The translations under genes and the position numbers were made by a program. From Rheinheimera riviphila (GTDB taxonomy: Bacteria > Pseudomonadota > Gammaproteobacteria > Enterobacterales > Alteromonadaceae): DNA of 64,000 bases. Positions 46,709-55,834 of the stretch are shown one piece after another (within the stretch, counting starts at the first letter, position 1; every line of letters starts with the position of its first letter). The stretch is taken from assembly GCF_004005945.1 (NCBI RefSeq), contig NZ_SACS01000018.1, positions 38,414 to 102,413 of the forward strand, given 5' to 3'. Below the pieces are notes generated by a model. That model made no database searches. It was not told the DNA's origin and saw only the letters and a program-made list of their open reading frames with translations.

Positions 46709-47875
46709 ATGAACCAACCAGGTAGCATGCAGCATGCTATGCTCCCGGCTGATCCTGCACGCTCCTCCAGCAGCTTTTGGTTATACCAAAGCCTCGGCTG
46801 GAGCCTGTTTGCGTTATTGCAACTGCTGTTGGTTGGCGCCGACCAACCCTTAACCCTCAGCAGCTTGACGCCGGCGTGGTTGTTGCTAGTCCTGGCAATA
46901 GGCGGCTCTTTGCTGCTACGGCTACTGTTTCGACACTTGCGCCGCCATCCGCGCAGCACCGCCGCCACGCTCGGCTGGTTATTCGGTGCGCCGCTGCTGC
47001 TGGCAATCACCGTGGATGTTAGTCACTACCTGCTGTTATGGCCGCTATCACAATTACACCCATCACTAAACGGTGTGTTTGATGCGCAACCGCTTGGCGC
47101 AAAAACGCCATTTTTACTGCCGCTGTATATTTTCTGGAGCAGTTTGTACCTGACGTTAAGCCGCCAACTGGATATCCGCGCCGCTGAACAAGCCAAGCTG
47201 GGATCTGAACTGCGACTACAACAAAGTCAGCTGCAGATTTTATTGGCGCAGTTGAGCCCGCATTTTATGTTTAACTGTATTAATAACATCCGGGCGTTAA
47301 TCCTTGAAGATCCACAAGCGGCGCGCACCATGCTGGCCCATTTTGCCGATATGCTGCGTTACCAGATTGATGCCGACCAACAAGTGTTGGTGCCGCTTCG
47401 CAGTGAATTGGCGGTGCTGAAAGATTATGCCGCGCTACTACACATTCAGTTTGAGCAGCGGCTGCAGCTGGAATATCAAATTGACCCAAGCTGTTTATCG
47501 CGCTTAGTGCCCAAGCTGACGCTCCAGTTATTATTTGAAAATGCGGTGAAACATGGCATTAGCCTGCAACCGCAAGGCGGCCGGATCAGCATCCAGATCA
47601 GCGCGTTGGATGCTATTGGCTGGCAAATCAGCATGCGTAATAGTGGTCAGTTGCATGCCACCCCGGCAACAGCAGAAAACAACTCTCAAAACAACATCGG
47701 CAGTGGCCTGAATAACCTGCGTCAACGCTTGGCACTGATTTTTGGTGATAACGCGACTTTGCAGCTACAGCAACAGGCAGAAGAAGTGGTGGCGACGGTG
47801 CAAATTCTGGCTGCTCCGCGAGAGTCCACCCAACTTGCAGCAAATCAGCATTCAAGCACGGAGAACCAGCAATGA
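46709..47875 (+). CDS. LytS-type sensor histidine kinase
   Basis: 388-aa membrane kinase. Four membrane helices in about residues 20-150, then a His_kinase domain with phospho-acceptor LSPHFMFNCINNIRALILED and ATPase box LTLQLLFENAVKHGI, GSGLNNLRQRL. No sensor domain outside the membrane part. Overlaps the response regulator gene by 4 bp (ATGA), so the two form a two-component system. Start between 46667 and 46736 is not firmly fixed; ATG 46709 is taken. Confidence 0.9.
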   Translation: MNQPGSMQHAMLPADPARSSSSFWLYQSLGWSLFALLQLLLVGADQPLTLSSLTPAWLLLVLAIGGSLLLRLLFRHLRRHPRSTAATLGWLFGAPLLLAITVDVSHYLLLWPLSQLHPSLNGVFDAQPLGAKTPFLLPLYIFWSSLYLTLSRQLDIRAAEQAKLGSELRLQQSQLQILLAQLSPHFMFNCINNIRALILEDPQAARTMLAHFADMLRYQIDADQQVLVPLRSELAVLKDYAALLHIQFEQRLQLEYQIDPSCLSRLVPKLTLQLLFENAVKHGISLQPQGGRISIQISALDAIGWQISMRNSGQLHATPATAENNSQNNIGSGLNNLRQRLALIFGDNATLQLQQQAEEVVATVQILAAPRESTQLAANQHSSTENQQ

Positions 47876-48609
47876 AAGTGATGATTGTGGAAGACTCAAG
47901 GCTGGCGCGGCTGGAACTCAAAGAACAGCTCAAAGCCCATCCGCAGTTGGAATTGGTCGCTGAAGCGAGCGATGTCGAGATGGCATTGACGCTCGTCAAA
48001 CAGCATCATCCTGAGCTGTTATTGCTGGATATCGATCTCTGCGGCGCCACTGCTTTTGATTTGCTGGCGCAGCTGGAAACAGTTCCGAAGATTATTTTTA
48101 CGACAGCGTATGCCGAACATGCGCTGACCGCGTTTAATTACCCGACGGTGGATTATTTGCTGAAACCAGTGACAGCAGAGCGGCTAGCGACGGCGCTGGC
48201 GAAATTGCCGCCGGTGTTACAATCAGAAACGTCGGCGGCAGAGGAACCAGCGTCTGACAGCAATGAACGGCCACTCGATAGCAACAGCAACTTTTTCGTC
48301 AAAGACGGCGAACGCTGTTTTTTATTAAAAGTGGCCGATGTGCGCTGGTTTGAAGCCATTGGCAATTACAGTAAAGTGCACGCCGGACCGCAGGCGCCGA
48401 TGGTGTATCGCTCGTTAAACAGTATCGAACAACGCTTGCAGCCAGGGTTATTTTTTCGGGTGAATCGTCATCAGTTGGTGAATCTGACGGCGATTAGCTC
48501 AGTGGAACCTTCAATCAGTGGTGGTTTGGTGTTAATGCTGAGCTGTGGGACTGAAGTGGAAGTATCGCGGCGGCAAAGTGCGGTGTTACGGCAGCAGTTA
48601 GCGCTGTAA
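47872..48609 (+). CDS. LytTR-family response regulator
   Basis: 245-aa response regulator: receiver with MIVEDSRLARLELKEQL, phospho-acceptor LLLDIDL, and KPVT lysine; a linker of about 30 polar residues; C-terminal LytTR DNA-binding domain (VADVRWFEAIGNYSKVHAG; VNRHQLVNLTAI). Partner of the preceding LytS-like kinase. Targets unknown. Confidence 0.93.
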   Translation: MKVMIVEDSRLARLELKEQLKAHPQLELVAEASDVEMALTLVKQHHPELLLLDIDLCGATAFDLLAQLETVPKIIFTTAYAEHALTAFNYPTVDYLLKPVTAERLATALAKLPPVLQSETSAAEEPASDSNERPLDSNSNFFVKDGERCFLLKVADVRWFEAIGNYSKVHAGPQAPMVYRSLNSIEQRLQPGLFFRVNRHQLVNLTAISSVEPSISGGLVLMLSCGTEVEVSRRQSAVLRQQLAL

Positions 48610-48612
48610 CCC

Positions 48613-48650
48613 CGGCCCTTCATCCTTGAAATTGCAGGGGTTGTAACTCA
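48613..48650 (+). repeat. degenerate half ERIC element
   Basis: CCCTTCATCCTTGAAATTGC followed by AGGGGTTGTAACTC matches the right end of the full ERIC (reverse strand: CCCGTCATCCTTGAAGCTGC, AGCGTTGTTGACTT) at most positions. The TATA terminus and other half are missing. Confidence 0.45.
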
Positions 48651-48660
48651 CGACCAATAG

Positions 48661-50046
48661 TTATTGCAAACGTTTCGCCGGGAAGGTACCAAAACCGCGC
48701 ACCACCAGTTCCAGCGCTGCTTTGCCTTTGCTGATTTTACCCAGCGTCAGGTAGCTGGTGTCGTCTTCCAGGTATAACTTGCCATCAGCAGATGGCGTCA
48801 GTTGTTGCCGCGCGCCTTCTTTGGTCTGGCAAATCAGCACACCCTGTTCCAGCGTAATTAGTCGCTCAGTACCGTCGTCAAAACTGTAGTTACCGGTAAT
48901 GGCCCACAAAGTCGCTTCCGGTAAGGTGACAGGTGTTGGTTCCATCGGCTTACCCACCGCGATAGCCGCCAGTTTCACCGCCATGGTGTAACTGTCAAAG
49001 TACGAACTATTCGCCAATACCGCGACGTACACTTGCTGAGATGGAACACGGATAATATAGGAAGAAAAACCATCAATCCCACCGCTGTGTTCATGTGTTT
49101 CTAGCTCCGCCAAATCGGCGGACATCCAGCCATAACCATAAGGCAGCGGCTTGCCGTCTGCACCCGGATGCTTTACAAAAGACTGTTGCAACAGCTCTTG
49201 TGGCAACAGCTTGGTGGTGTAGAGCGCTTGATCCCACAGATTTAAATCATCGACTGTGCTGCGCAGGCCACCAGCACCTTGTGGCCGGGTCATGCTGATC
49301 ACATCAGCATTGCGAAAACCAGTGGCCGTTTGCTCATAGCCTTTGGCGCGGTTTGGCACAATGTCGCTGGCCACATCATAACCAGTGTTTTTCATGCCAA
49401 GGGGCTGAAACACATGCTGTTGCAGGTAGTCAGCGTAGGTTTGTTTGCTGGCCGCTTCGATAATGGCAGTCAGCAGCACGTAGTTTGAATTGGAATATCC
49501 AAAGCGACTGCCAGGAGCAAACTGCAATGGCTGGCTGGAAAATAACGCCAACAGCTCCGGTAAAGTGGCATCTTTGGCTTTATTGTCACGAAATTCCGGC
49601 ATCCGGCTTAAGTTAGGAATGCCGCTGCTGTGCGTCAGCAATTGTTTGATGGTGATATCCCGTCCGACCGCCGGATAGTCGGTTAATACTTCACCCACTT
49701 TATGCTCCAGCTTAATTTTACCGGCCTGCACCAATTGCAGCACCGCCATCGCAGTGAATTGTTTGGTTTGTGACGCGAGGCGTAAATTGCTATCCGGGCG
49801 CATTGGCGTGGCTGTTTCCAGATCGGCCAAACCATAACCGCCGCGTAACATTACTTGCGGGCCTTTGCGCACAATCACGGTAAAGCCGGGTTGATCGGCT
49901 TTGGCTTTTTGCGCCACCAGCTGCTGCATTTTTTGTTGTAGTTCGCTATCGGTAAAAGCGGCCGCCTGGTTGCAAAGCCCGAGGCAAATGCTGGCAGACA
50001 GGGTAGCGAACAGCGTTGTTGCTAAAGTTCTTGGGGTAATTTTCAT
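48661..50046 (-). CDS. serine hydrolase, beta-lactamase/esterase family
   Basis: 461-aa exported protein (signal ending NQAAA). Class C beta-lactamase fold: catalytic SQTK in LRLASQTKQF (SxxK), FGYSNSNYV (YxN), and HEHSGG (HxG). A C-terminal beta-rich domain of about 100 residues follows. Such proteins are often esterases or D-aminopeptidases, rarely true beta-lactamases. ATG 50046 has GAGGA upstream; the frame beyond it is not a plausible signal peptide. Confidence 0.9.
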   Translation of the reverse strand: MKITPRTLATTLFATLSASICLGLCNQAAAFTDSELQQKMQQLVAQKAKADQPGFTVIVRKGPQVMLRGGYGLADLETATPMRPDSNLRLASQTKQFTAMAVLQLVQAGKIKLEHKVGEVLTDYPAVGRDITIKQLLTHSSGIPNLSRMPEFRDNKAKDATLPELLALFSSQPLQFAPGSRFGYSNSNYVLLTAIIEAASKQTYADYLQQHVFQPLGMKNTGYDVASDIVPNRAKGYEQTATGFRNADVISMTRPQGAGGLRSTVDDLNLWDQALYTTKLLPQELLQQSFVKHPGADGKPLPYGYGWMSADLAELETHEHSGGIDGFSSYIIRVPSQQVYVAVLANSSYFDSYTMAVKLAAIAVGKPMEPTPVTLPEATLWAITGNYSFDDGTERLITLEQGVLICQTKEGARQQLTPSADGKLYLEDDTSYLTLGKISKGKAALELVVRGFGTFPAKRLQ

Positions 50047-50224
50047 AGGTATATCCTCGACTGACAAAATGGGCTGCATGTGTTTGATGCAGTGGATTTT
50101 GCGGCAACGGCAATTGTCGAGGGCTGGTTTTAGGATAAACGGTGTTTTAGCGATGTAAGTGGTAGGACGCAAAACGAAGGTTTTGGACGTCCGTTTTGCT
50201 TGTAACGAGTGGCGTTAGTACAGA

Positions 50225-51349
50225 TCAGCTTTGCAGGATTTTGAGTGGCAGTGCCAACATATCATCACCAGAACTGGCGAAATACCAGATAATCGCCACT
50301 AAACTGCCAACTGTCAGTAAATACCAGACGGTGGAAAACGCCTGGCCATAGCGATCCAGCGGTAGCAAATGGCTTTGATGCCGACCCCGCCATTCAAACA
50401 CAATTTCCAGGCTGCCAATCAGCAATAAAAAACCTAATAACGCCAGGCCAAAGCTGTAGCTGACATAAACCCCAACCGCGGCACCAATCACACAAGCCAC
50501 CAAGCCTGCGACACTATTCATTGAAAAGCTGATGCTTTTAAGAATATGGCCACCATCGAGCGGTAATATCGGTAATAAGTTAAACAGATTCAGCAACGCA
50601 TTAAAGGTGGCCAAACCTGCGAGGAAAATATTGCCGGTGACCCAATAGGCGATTAAGCAGGCCAGCGACAATAGCAAACCAAAAGTCGGCCCCATAATGG
50701 AAATCACCACATCCTGCCAACGGGTATTAATTTTTTCGTCCGACAGCGCCAGGCCGCCGAGAAACGGGATCAGATAAATCCCTTTGGTTTTCATGCCGAA
50801 ATATTTCATCGCCCGGATATGGCCATATTCGTGGAACACCAGACAGGCCAACAGCGCCAGCGCAAACTGTACCGAAAACAACCAGGAATAAGCGGCCATA
50901 CTGGCACCGGCCAGCACCACTTTAATCACTTTGGCGCTTTTCAGCAGTTTAAAACCCAATGACGCCAGACCCACCAGACTCATTTTGCTGGTATTGACCG
51001 GCGCGATTTCCGGGATTTGTTGTTCGATATCTTTGCTATGACGTTCGCCATCGAGCTGCGGTTCATCGTTGATCAACAACCGGTAACGCAATAAAAATGG
51101 CTGCCAGTTTAATTCGGTTTCAAGCAGAACCTGGATCTGCTCTGGTTGAGATTGTGGATGATCTTCTGCGGCCACCGCACCCTGTCGTTCAAACTGAAGT
51201 TCAAACTGATGCACCCGCACCGCGCCTAAATCGGCACTGGCCACTTGTTGCGACACCAATTGGCCATCCCAAAACAGTTGCTGCCAACCAGCCATCGAAC
51301 CTTCCAGCCGTAACTGTTTGCCCAAACACTCAATTTTCAGTAATTCCAC
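50225..51349 (-). CDS. M50-type intramembrane metalloprotease (site-2 protease-like)
   Basis: 374-aa membrane protein. Zinc site HEYGH in LACLVFHEYGHIRAMKYFG, and the second metal motif LPILPLDGGHI. An N-terminal soluble region of about 130 residues precedes five to six membrane helices. GTG 51349 is chosen as start because GGAG stands 5 nt upstream; the TTG at 51382 adds poorly conserved residues. Lies 68 bp downstream of the 2OG oxygenase gene on the same strand, so co-transcription is possible. Substrate unknown. Confidence 0.85.
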   Translation of the reverse strand: MELLKIECLGKQLRLEGSMAGWQQLFWDGQLVSQQVASADLGAVRVHQFELQFERQGAVAAEDHPQSQPEQIQVLLETELNWQPFLLRYRLLINDEPQLDGERHSKDIEQQIPEIAPVNTSKMSLVGLASLGFKLLKSAKVIKVVLAGASMAAYSWLFSVQFALALLACLVFHEYGHIRAMKYFGMKTKGIYLIPFLGGLALSDEKINTRWQDVVISIMGPTFGLLLSLACLIAYWVTGNIFLAGLATFNALLNLFNLLPILPLDGGHILKSISFSMNSVAGLVACVIGAAVGVYVSYSFGLALLGFLLLIGSLEIVFEWRGRHQSHLLPLDRYGQAFSTVWYLLTVGSLVAIIWYFASSGDDMLALPLKILQS

Positions 51350-51417
51350 TGCGACTCCACTTGCTGATGTTCGCGACAACAATGGCCGCTATGATGCTTG
51401 CCTGGATCACTGAGGTT

Positions 51418-52113
51418 TCAGTTGCGGCCTTTGATAAAATCAGCCCGACCCAACAGTTTTTTCAGGGTTTTAAACCGCGGTTTATCCCCCTGTTTAAACA
51501 CATTCAGGGCCGGATGATGCGCATTAAAGGCCAGACTAATCCGAGTCATGTCGCCACGATACGGCAATACCCGATGGCCAAGCCAGCTGGGGAAAATATA
51601 CAGGGTGCCGTCAACCGGCGTCACCTGATATTCTGACGTGCGCAGCGGCACATTCAGACTGATATTCAGCGGACAACTTTGCTGATTGATAAACACCGTT
51701 TCACCACCGACATCGTCGCCACCACAGCGCACATAATAAAAACCAGAGGCGATAATGCCGGAGCGAAAATGATCGTGCGCTTTATTAAAATGGCCACGTT
51801 CGTTGCAGTTGGCCCAGAGTTCAATTTGCCACAGTGTTGGGTCTAAAGGCGTTGGCAGCTGAAAATACTGCTCCGCCCAGCCTGATAACCGTTCGTTGAT
51901 TTCACTGACAAATCGCTGCATCGCCGGCAGCTGCACAAACTGTAAATCCGGCGGCGAATGCCAGCCACCTACATTGGTTTTATTGACGCCAGGACGTGAT
52001 GCGCGCAGTTGCAGCACTTCTGCCACTAAATCTGGGTTCAGCGTTGCCGCATCCTGCAACAGGCTTTGCAGAATTTGGGTTGGAAATAACGGGATCATTT
52101 GAAAATTTTGCAT
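51418..52113 (-). CDS. putative 2OG-Fe(II) oxygenase (TIGR02466 type)
   Basis: 231-aa protein. Iron ligands can be placed in NKAHDHFRSGIIASGFYY (HxH/D type) and PSWLGHRVLPYRGDMTRISL (distal His and 2OG Arg), with PLFPTQILQ near the N-terminus and GGWHSPPDLQ, as in the TIGR02466 family. Substrate unknown. Start at 52113 (MQNFQMIPLF) fits the family length. Confidence 0.85.
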   Translation of the reverse strand: MQNFQMIPLFPTQILQSLLQDAATLNPDLVAEVLQLRASRPGVNKTNVGGWHSPPDLQFVQLPAMQRFVSEINERLSGWAEQYFQLPTPLDPTLWQIELWANCNERGHFNKAHDHFRSGIIASGFYYVRCGGDDVGGETVFINQQSCPLNISLNVPLRTSEYQVTPVDGTLYIFPSWLGHRVLPYRGDMTRISLAFNAHHPALNVFKQGDKPRFKTLKKLLGRADFIKGRN

Positions 52114-52400
52114 CGCTGTACAACCCATAAGCAGCTTGAAATGTGGCAATTTTATGTGGAAATTCGCAGATAGCAAGTGCGGTGGTTGTCAAAATGTTGC
52201 TGGCTGAAACTGTACTTGTCACTACTACTGATATTGAAACTGAGCTGGTTTTTCTTGCATTGCATCGCAAGCCACGAAAGTCGTGGGCCTGATCGCCGGT
52301 ACTTCATGGCAACCACTGACGTCAGGGACTGCTACAGTTTGTCTGTCCCTGTTGTCTATTCCCTTGATTTGTCCCAATAACGCCACCACCGGAGCTTACG

Positions 52401-53393
52401 ATGAAAGCCATGTTCCTCACAACTAGTTTGACAGCAATGTCGCTGCTGAGCTTAAGTTCCACCAACGCCAACGCCGCCACCATTGCCACACCAGATCAAT
52501 TTATCAGCACCTTCGCCAAAATTTTTGGTGAACATAAAGGCGAACGCAAAGGCCACGCCAAAGGGGTTTGTGTTAGCGGTGAGTTTCAGGGCGATAAAAC
52601 GCTGGCAACTTACAGCGACTCGCCGTTATTCAGCGGCGACGTGTTTCCATTGACCGGCCGGTTTTCAATGGCCGGTGGTAACCCCAATGCAGCGGAAAAC
52701 AGCCGTAGCCCACGCGGTTTTGCCGCGCAAATTAAGCTCGGCAATGGCGAATTACAGCATTTTTCACTGCTCTCCACACCGGTATTTGGCGCCAAAGATC
52801 CGGATAGTTTTTTAGGCCTGTTGCAGGCAACGATCCCCGATGCCACGACCGGCAAACCAGATCCGGCAAAAATCGCTGCCTATCGTAAAGCGCATCCGGA
52901 TACCCAACCGCAGGCTGATTTTCTGGCAAAAACCGCACCACCCGCCAGCTATGGCAGCACGCCCTATTTTGGTTTGCATAGTTTTTATCTGAAAAATGCC
53001 AGCGGTCAGCAACAGGCCGTGCGCTGGCAGTTGACGCCGGTTGATGGCAGCAAAGGCTTAACCGCCAGCGAAATTGCCGCGCCGCCAAAAGATTTCCTGG
53101 TACAACGTTTGGCCGAACGACTGGCGCAAGGCGCCCTGAAATTTAAACTGGAACTGGTATTGGCTGAAGCCGGTTATCCGCTGCTCGACCCATCACAAGC
53201 CTGGCCTGTCAGCAGCAAAGTTGTGGCCGGTGGCGAGTTTCGGATCACCCAAAGCGGCGGCGACCTGTGCAAAAACATCAACTTCGACCCGAACGTGCTC
53301 GCCAGCGGCATCACGCCTTCGGCCGATCCAATTTTGCTAATGCGCTCAGGTGCTTATGCTATTTCATTTGGCAAACGGCTCAGCGGGCAGTGA
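52401..53393 (+). CDS. catalase-related peroxidase (SrpA-like)
   Basis: 330-aa exported heme protein (signal ending ATAN AA). It is a short catalase-fold relative: HAKGVCVSGEFQGD carries the distal histidine, NSRSPRGFAAQI the family segment, and the C-terminal IXFDP-like INFDPNVLASGI; Y in the heme-proximal region near the end (RSGAYAISFGKR). Probably removes peroxide in the periplasm. Monocistronic. Confidence 0.9.
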   Translation: MKAMFLTTSLTAMSLLSLSSTNANAATIATPDQFISTFAKIFGEHKGERKGHAKGVCVSGEFQGDKTLATYSDSPLFSGDVFPLTGRFSMAGGNPNAAENSRSPRGFAAQIKLGNGELQHFSLLSTPVFGAKDPDSFLGLLQATIPDATTGKPDPAKIAAYRKAHPDTQPQADFLAKTAPPASYGSTPYFGLHSFYLKNASGQQQAVRWQLTPVDGSKGLTASEIAAPPKDFLVQRLAERLAQGALKFKLELVLAEAGYPLLDPSQAWPVSSKVVAGGEFRITQSGGDLCKNINFDPNVLASGITPSADPILLMRSGAYAISFGKRLSGQ

Positions 53394-53406
53394 TAAAGTT
53401 GTGGTG

Positions 53407-53477
53407 TATACCCGTCATCCTTGAAGATTCGGGGTTGTTGCCTTCGCCTACCCGAATCTCCAATGATTTTGGGTATA
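53407..53477 (+). repeat. short ERIC-type element, 71 bp (internally deleted)
   Basis: TATACCCGTCATCCTTGAAG at one end and CTCCAATGATTTTGGGTATA at the other match the two ends of the 127-bp ERIC at 27189-27315 (reverse orientation), but the core hairpin is replaced by a short ATTCGGG...CCCGAAT stem. It lies between the catalase-like and DUF5694 genes. Confidence 0.82.
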
Positions 53478-53534
53478 TTACAACCATTTCACTGCCAACA
53501 TCCGACAGTGTTTGCACACACCAAGGAATTCAGC

Positions 53535-54599
53535 ATGAAAACAATAATGACTCACACTTTAGTCGCAGGCATGGTTTTGACATTGCCCATATTCACGCAA
53601 GCCCAAACAAACATAAACCTGACAACACTGGATAATGCCATGACAGGGCCGCGCACCCAAGTGTTGGTGCTGGGGACTGTGCATTTAAGTGAATTACCCG
53701 CAGGTTTTGACGCCAAAGCGCTGGATCCACTGTTGGATCAGCTGGCAGGTTTTAAGCCCGAGATCATCACCATCGAGGCCTTATCGGGTGAAGAGTGCGA
53801 TCTGGCGCTACGGCATCCGGTCAAATATGGCAGCGACTATTGTGCTGCGACAACGCTGGCGAAAACCGCAACCGGGCTGGACGTGCCGGCAGCGATGGCA
53901 GCTGTCGATGCCATGTTAAAAACGCTTCCGACGAAACCGACGCCAGCACAACGTCGACAGTTGGCGGCGCTGTTTTTGGCCGCCAATGACCGCGCTTCAG
54001 CTTATGTGCAGTGGCTGCAGTTGGCGTCAGCCGAGCAACGTGCCGGGGATGGGTTGACTGAAACTCTGGTAACAATGCTTGGCGAAATCAGCCAGCGTAA
54101 CAATGAGAATTATCTGATCGCAGCGCGACTGGCGGCACGGCTTGGCCTGCAACGGGTGTTCGCCACCGACAATCACACCGGCGACAATATCGCTTACACC
54201 GATAAAGACGCTTTTGGCCGGGAAGTGATGGCAGCCTGGGGCGCGGGCCGCGGTGCTTTTGATCAACGCGAAACGCAAGTACAGGCGCTGACCAAAGCTG
54301 CCGATTTGCTGCCGCTGTATCGATATATCAACGAGTCCGCCCATTTACAGGTGCTGGCCGAAGTGAACGTCAGCGCCGCACTACGGGCCACATCGACGAC
54401 CGGTTATCCGCAAATCTGGGTCAGTGGCTGGGATATCCGCAACTTGCGGATGGTCGCCAATATCGCAGAAACATTTCGCGAACAACCCGGCGCCCGGGTG
54501 CTGTCGGTGGTCGGTGTTTCGCATAAACCCTGGTTTGATCAATGGCTTGGCCAACTGCAGGGGGTGGATGTGGTGGGAGTCGAAGCAGTATTGGAATAA
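53535..54599 (+). CDS. DUF5694 (TraB-like) exported protein
   Basis: 354-aa protein with signal peptide (ends FTQAQ). The start of the mature part TQVLVLGTVHLSELPAGF, then PEIITIEALSGEEC, with HL and E residues typical of the TraB/ChaN-like heme or metal fold (GTVHL, IEALS), and near the end SVVGVSHKPWFDQWL. Function unknown. AAGGAATT precedes ATG 53535. Confidence 0.85.
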   Translation: MKTIMTHTLVAGMVLTLPIFTQAQTNINLTTLDNAMTGPRTQVLVLGTVHLSELPAGFDAKALDPLLDQLAGFKPEIITIEALSGEECDLALRHPVKYGSDYCAATTLAKTATGLDVPAAMAAVDAMLKTLPTKPTPAQRRQLAALFLAANDRASAYVQWLQLASAEQRAGDGLTETLVTMLGEISQRNNENYLIAARLAARLGLQRVFATDNHTGDNIAYTDKDAFGREVMAAWGAGRGAFDQRETQVQALTKAADLLPLYRYINESAHLQVLAEVNVSAALRATSTTGYPQIWVSGWDIRNLRMVANIAETFREQPGARVLSVVGVSHKPWFDQWLGQLQGVDVVGVEAVLE

Positions 54600-54625
54600 T
54601 GACGAATGGTGTATTGCTTGCGTAC

Positions 54626-54691
54626 CAGTTGATGGCTGATATGGTCGATTTACCCCTGAATTTCCAGTTCCAACATGGTTTGGACTAAAGT
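54626..54691 (-). pseudogene. remnant of LytTR regulator coding sequence
   Basis: Two stretches match the LytTR gene at 55835-56770: GATGGCTGATATGGTCGAT against GGTAGCTGATATTGTCGAT (about 55939), and CCTGAATTTCCAGTTCCAAC continuing ATGGTTTGG against CCTGAATTTCCAGCTGCAGC continuing ATGGTTTGG (about 56001), with the 50 bp between them missing. It lies just downstream of the abi gene, same orientation as the intact gene upstream of it. Confidence 0.7.
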
Positions 54692-54702
54692 CTGAACCAG
54701 CG

Positions 54703-55602
54703 CTAACTGGTCTGCCATAGTGGCAACAAGTCCCACTGTTCAGGAAATCCCATTGCTTTTGGATGGGCGCTCGGATGTATCTTCATAAGATGAATTAAGC
54801 GCTGTGTGAAGTGGTGCTCAGGGGCAATCACATTCATAAAATGACACAACATAGCCAAGGTATTATAAAGCTCTTTAGGGCGGTCTAAATTCAAGCTTAA
54901 CAACAAAGGCGCCGGCCCTTTGCGCGGCAATTTCATAGTAATAGTGAAATCTCTGTTCCATAAACGGGCATGATGCGCACAGATATTTCTGACCATGGTC
55001 AAATGGTGCAAGACTGAACAAAGTACCGTTTCATTGAGTTGAAAATGATCGGCTATATTCATTTTTAACGATCGTCTGGCCAAGCCATCGACACATTTGG
55101 ACAACCATCCAAAACTAAGCAACTCGCAGCAAATCCAAATAGCTGGAGTTGCTTCATCGTACTTATCCATTTGCCGCTTAATATTTGGCTCGGTGGTTCT
55201 GACCAATTCCTGATGAACTGCCCCTATAAACCCATCATAATCAAAATCTTTGGAGTTAAATAAGCTCTGATCAAGATGGGCAAAAGCGCCACTGTAATGC
55301 GCAACGTGATAAGCCCATTGTGTCCTGACTGCAATCTCAATTCGCTCTATAGCATCCAGCACCAGCAGTCTTAGCTCCCGATCAAAAACATAGAGATCCA
55401 GCACCTGTTGAAAGGTGGTTTCTGCACGAAATTTATGGGTTTTGTGGTCGTCAATGAACGACCACCAATACGTACCTAACCGGTAATAATTGATATGTGA
55501 TAGGTAAGAAGCAGCTAACTCTTCATCATCGACGATAAGTCCACGAGAGATCAGCTGTTGCACTTGCTGTTGCAGGGTAAGCGGAGGTTTTGTGAACTGC
55601 AT
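54703..55602 (-). CDS. Abi-family (AbiD/F-like) HEPN protein
   Basis: 299-aa Abi_2-family protein; several members abort phage infection. N-terminal LISRGLIVDDEELAASYLSH and INYYRLGTYW are typical. The HEPN RNase motif RX4H is in MVRNICAHHARLWNR near residue 210. Start MQFTKPPLTLQQQVQQL is as usual for the family. Inserted between an intact LytTR gene and a remnant of that type of gene, both in the same orientation. Confidence 0.88.
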   Translation of the reverse strand: MQFTKPPLTLQQQVQQLISRGLIVDDEELAASYLSHINYYRLGTYWWSFIDDHKTHKFRAETTFQQVLDLYVFDRELRLLVLDAIERIEIAVRTQWAYHVAHYSGAFAHLDQSLFNSKDFDYDGFIGAVHQELVRTTEPNIKRQMDKYDEATPAIWICCELLSFGWLSKCVDGLARRSLKMNIADHFQLNETVLCSVLHHLTMVRNICAHHARLWNRDFTITMKLPRKGPAPLLLSLNLDRPKELYNTLAMLCHFMNVIAPEHHFTQRLIHLMKIHPSAHPKAMGFPEQWDLLPLWQTS

Positions 55603-55834
55603 TCAATTGCCTGTTCTCAAAAAAAGTAACCCCTCACAGGGCGCTGATCTTACGGGTAGCGGGAGGGGTGTTGTTGCCGCGTATTATAGACAAACAAGCT
55701 TATAATTCAAGCCAAGTTTCTGCTTGGGGTCTGAACCAACCTCATACGACCCACTGACATTAACACTGACAACAACAGCCTTTTGCGGTGGTTCAATACT
55801 CAAATTCAGGCGCAAATCCAAGAGAGTTCCCCCC

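Noticed and set aside
48661..50046. Beta-lactamase resistance gene
   Set aside because: The SxxK, YxN and HxG motifs fit the broad serine-hydrolase family; the additional C-terminal domain and context do not suggest antibiotic resistance.
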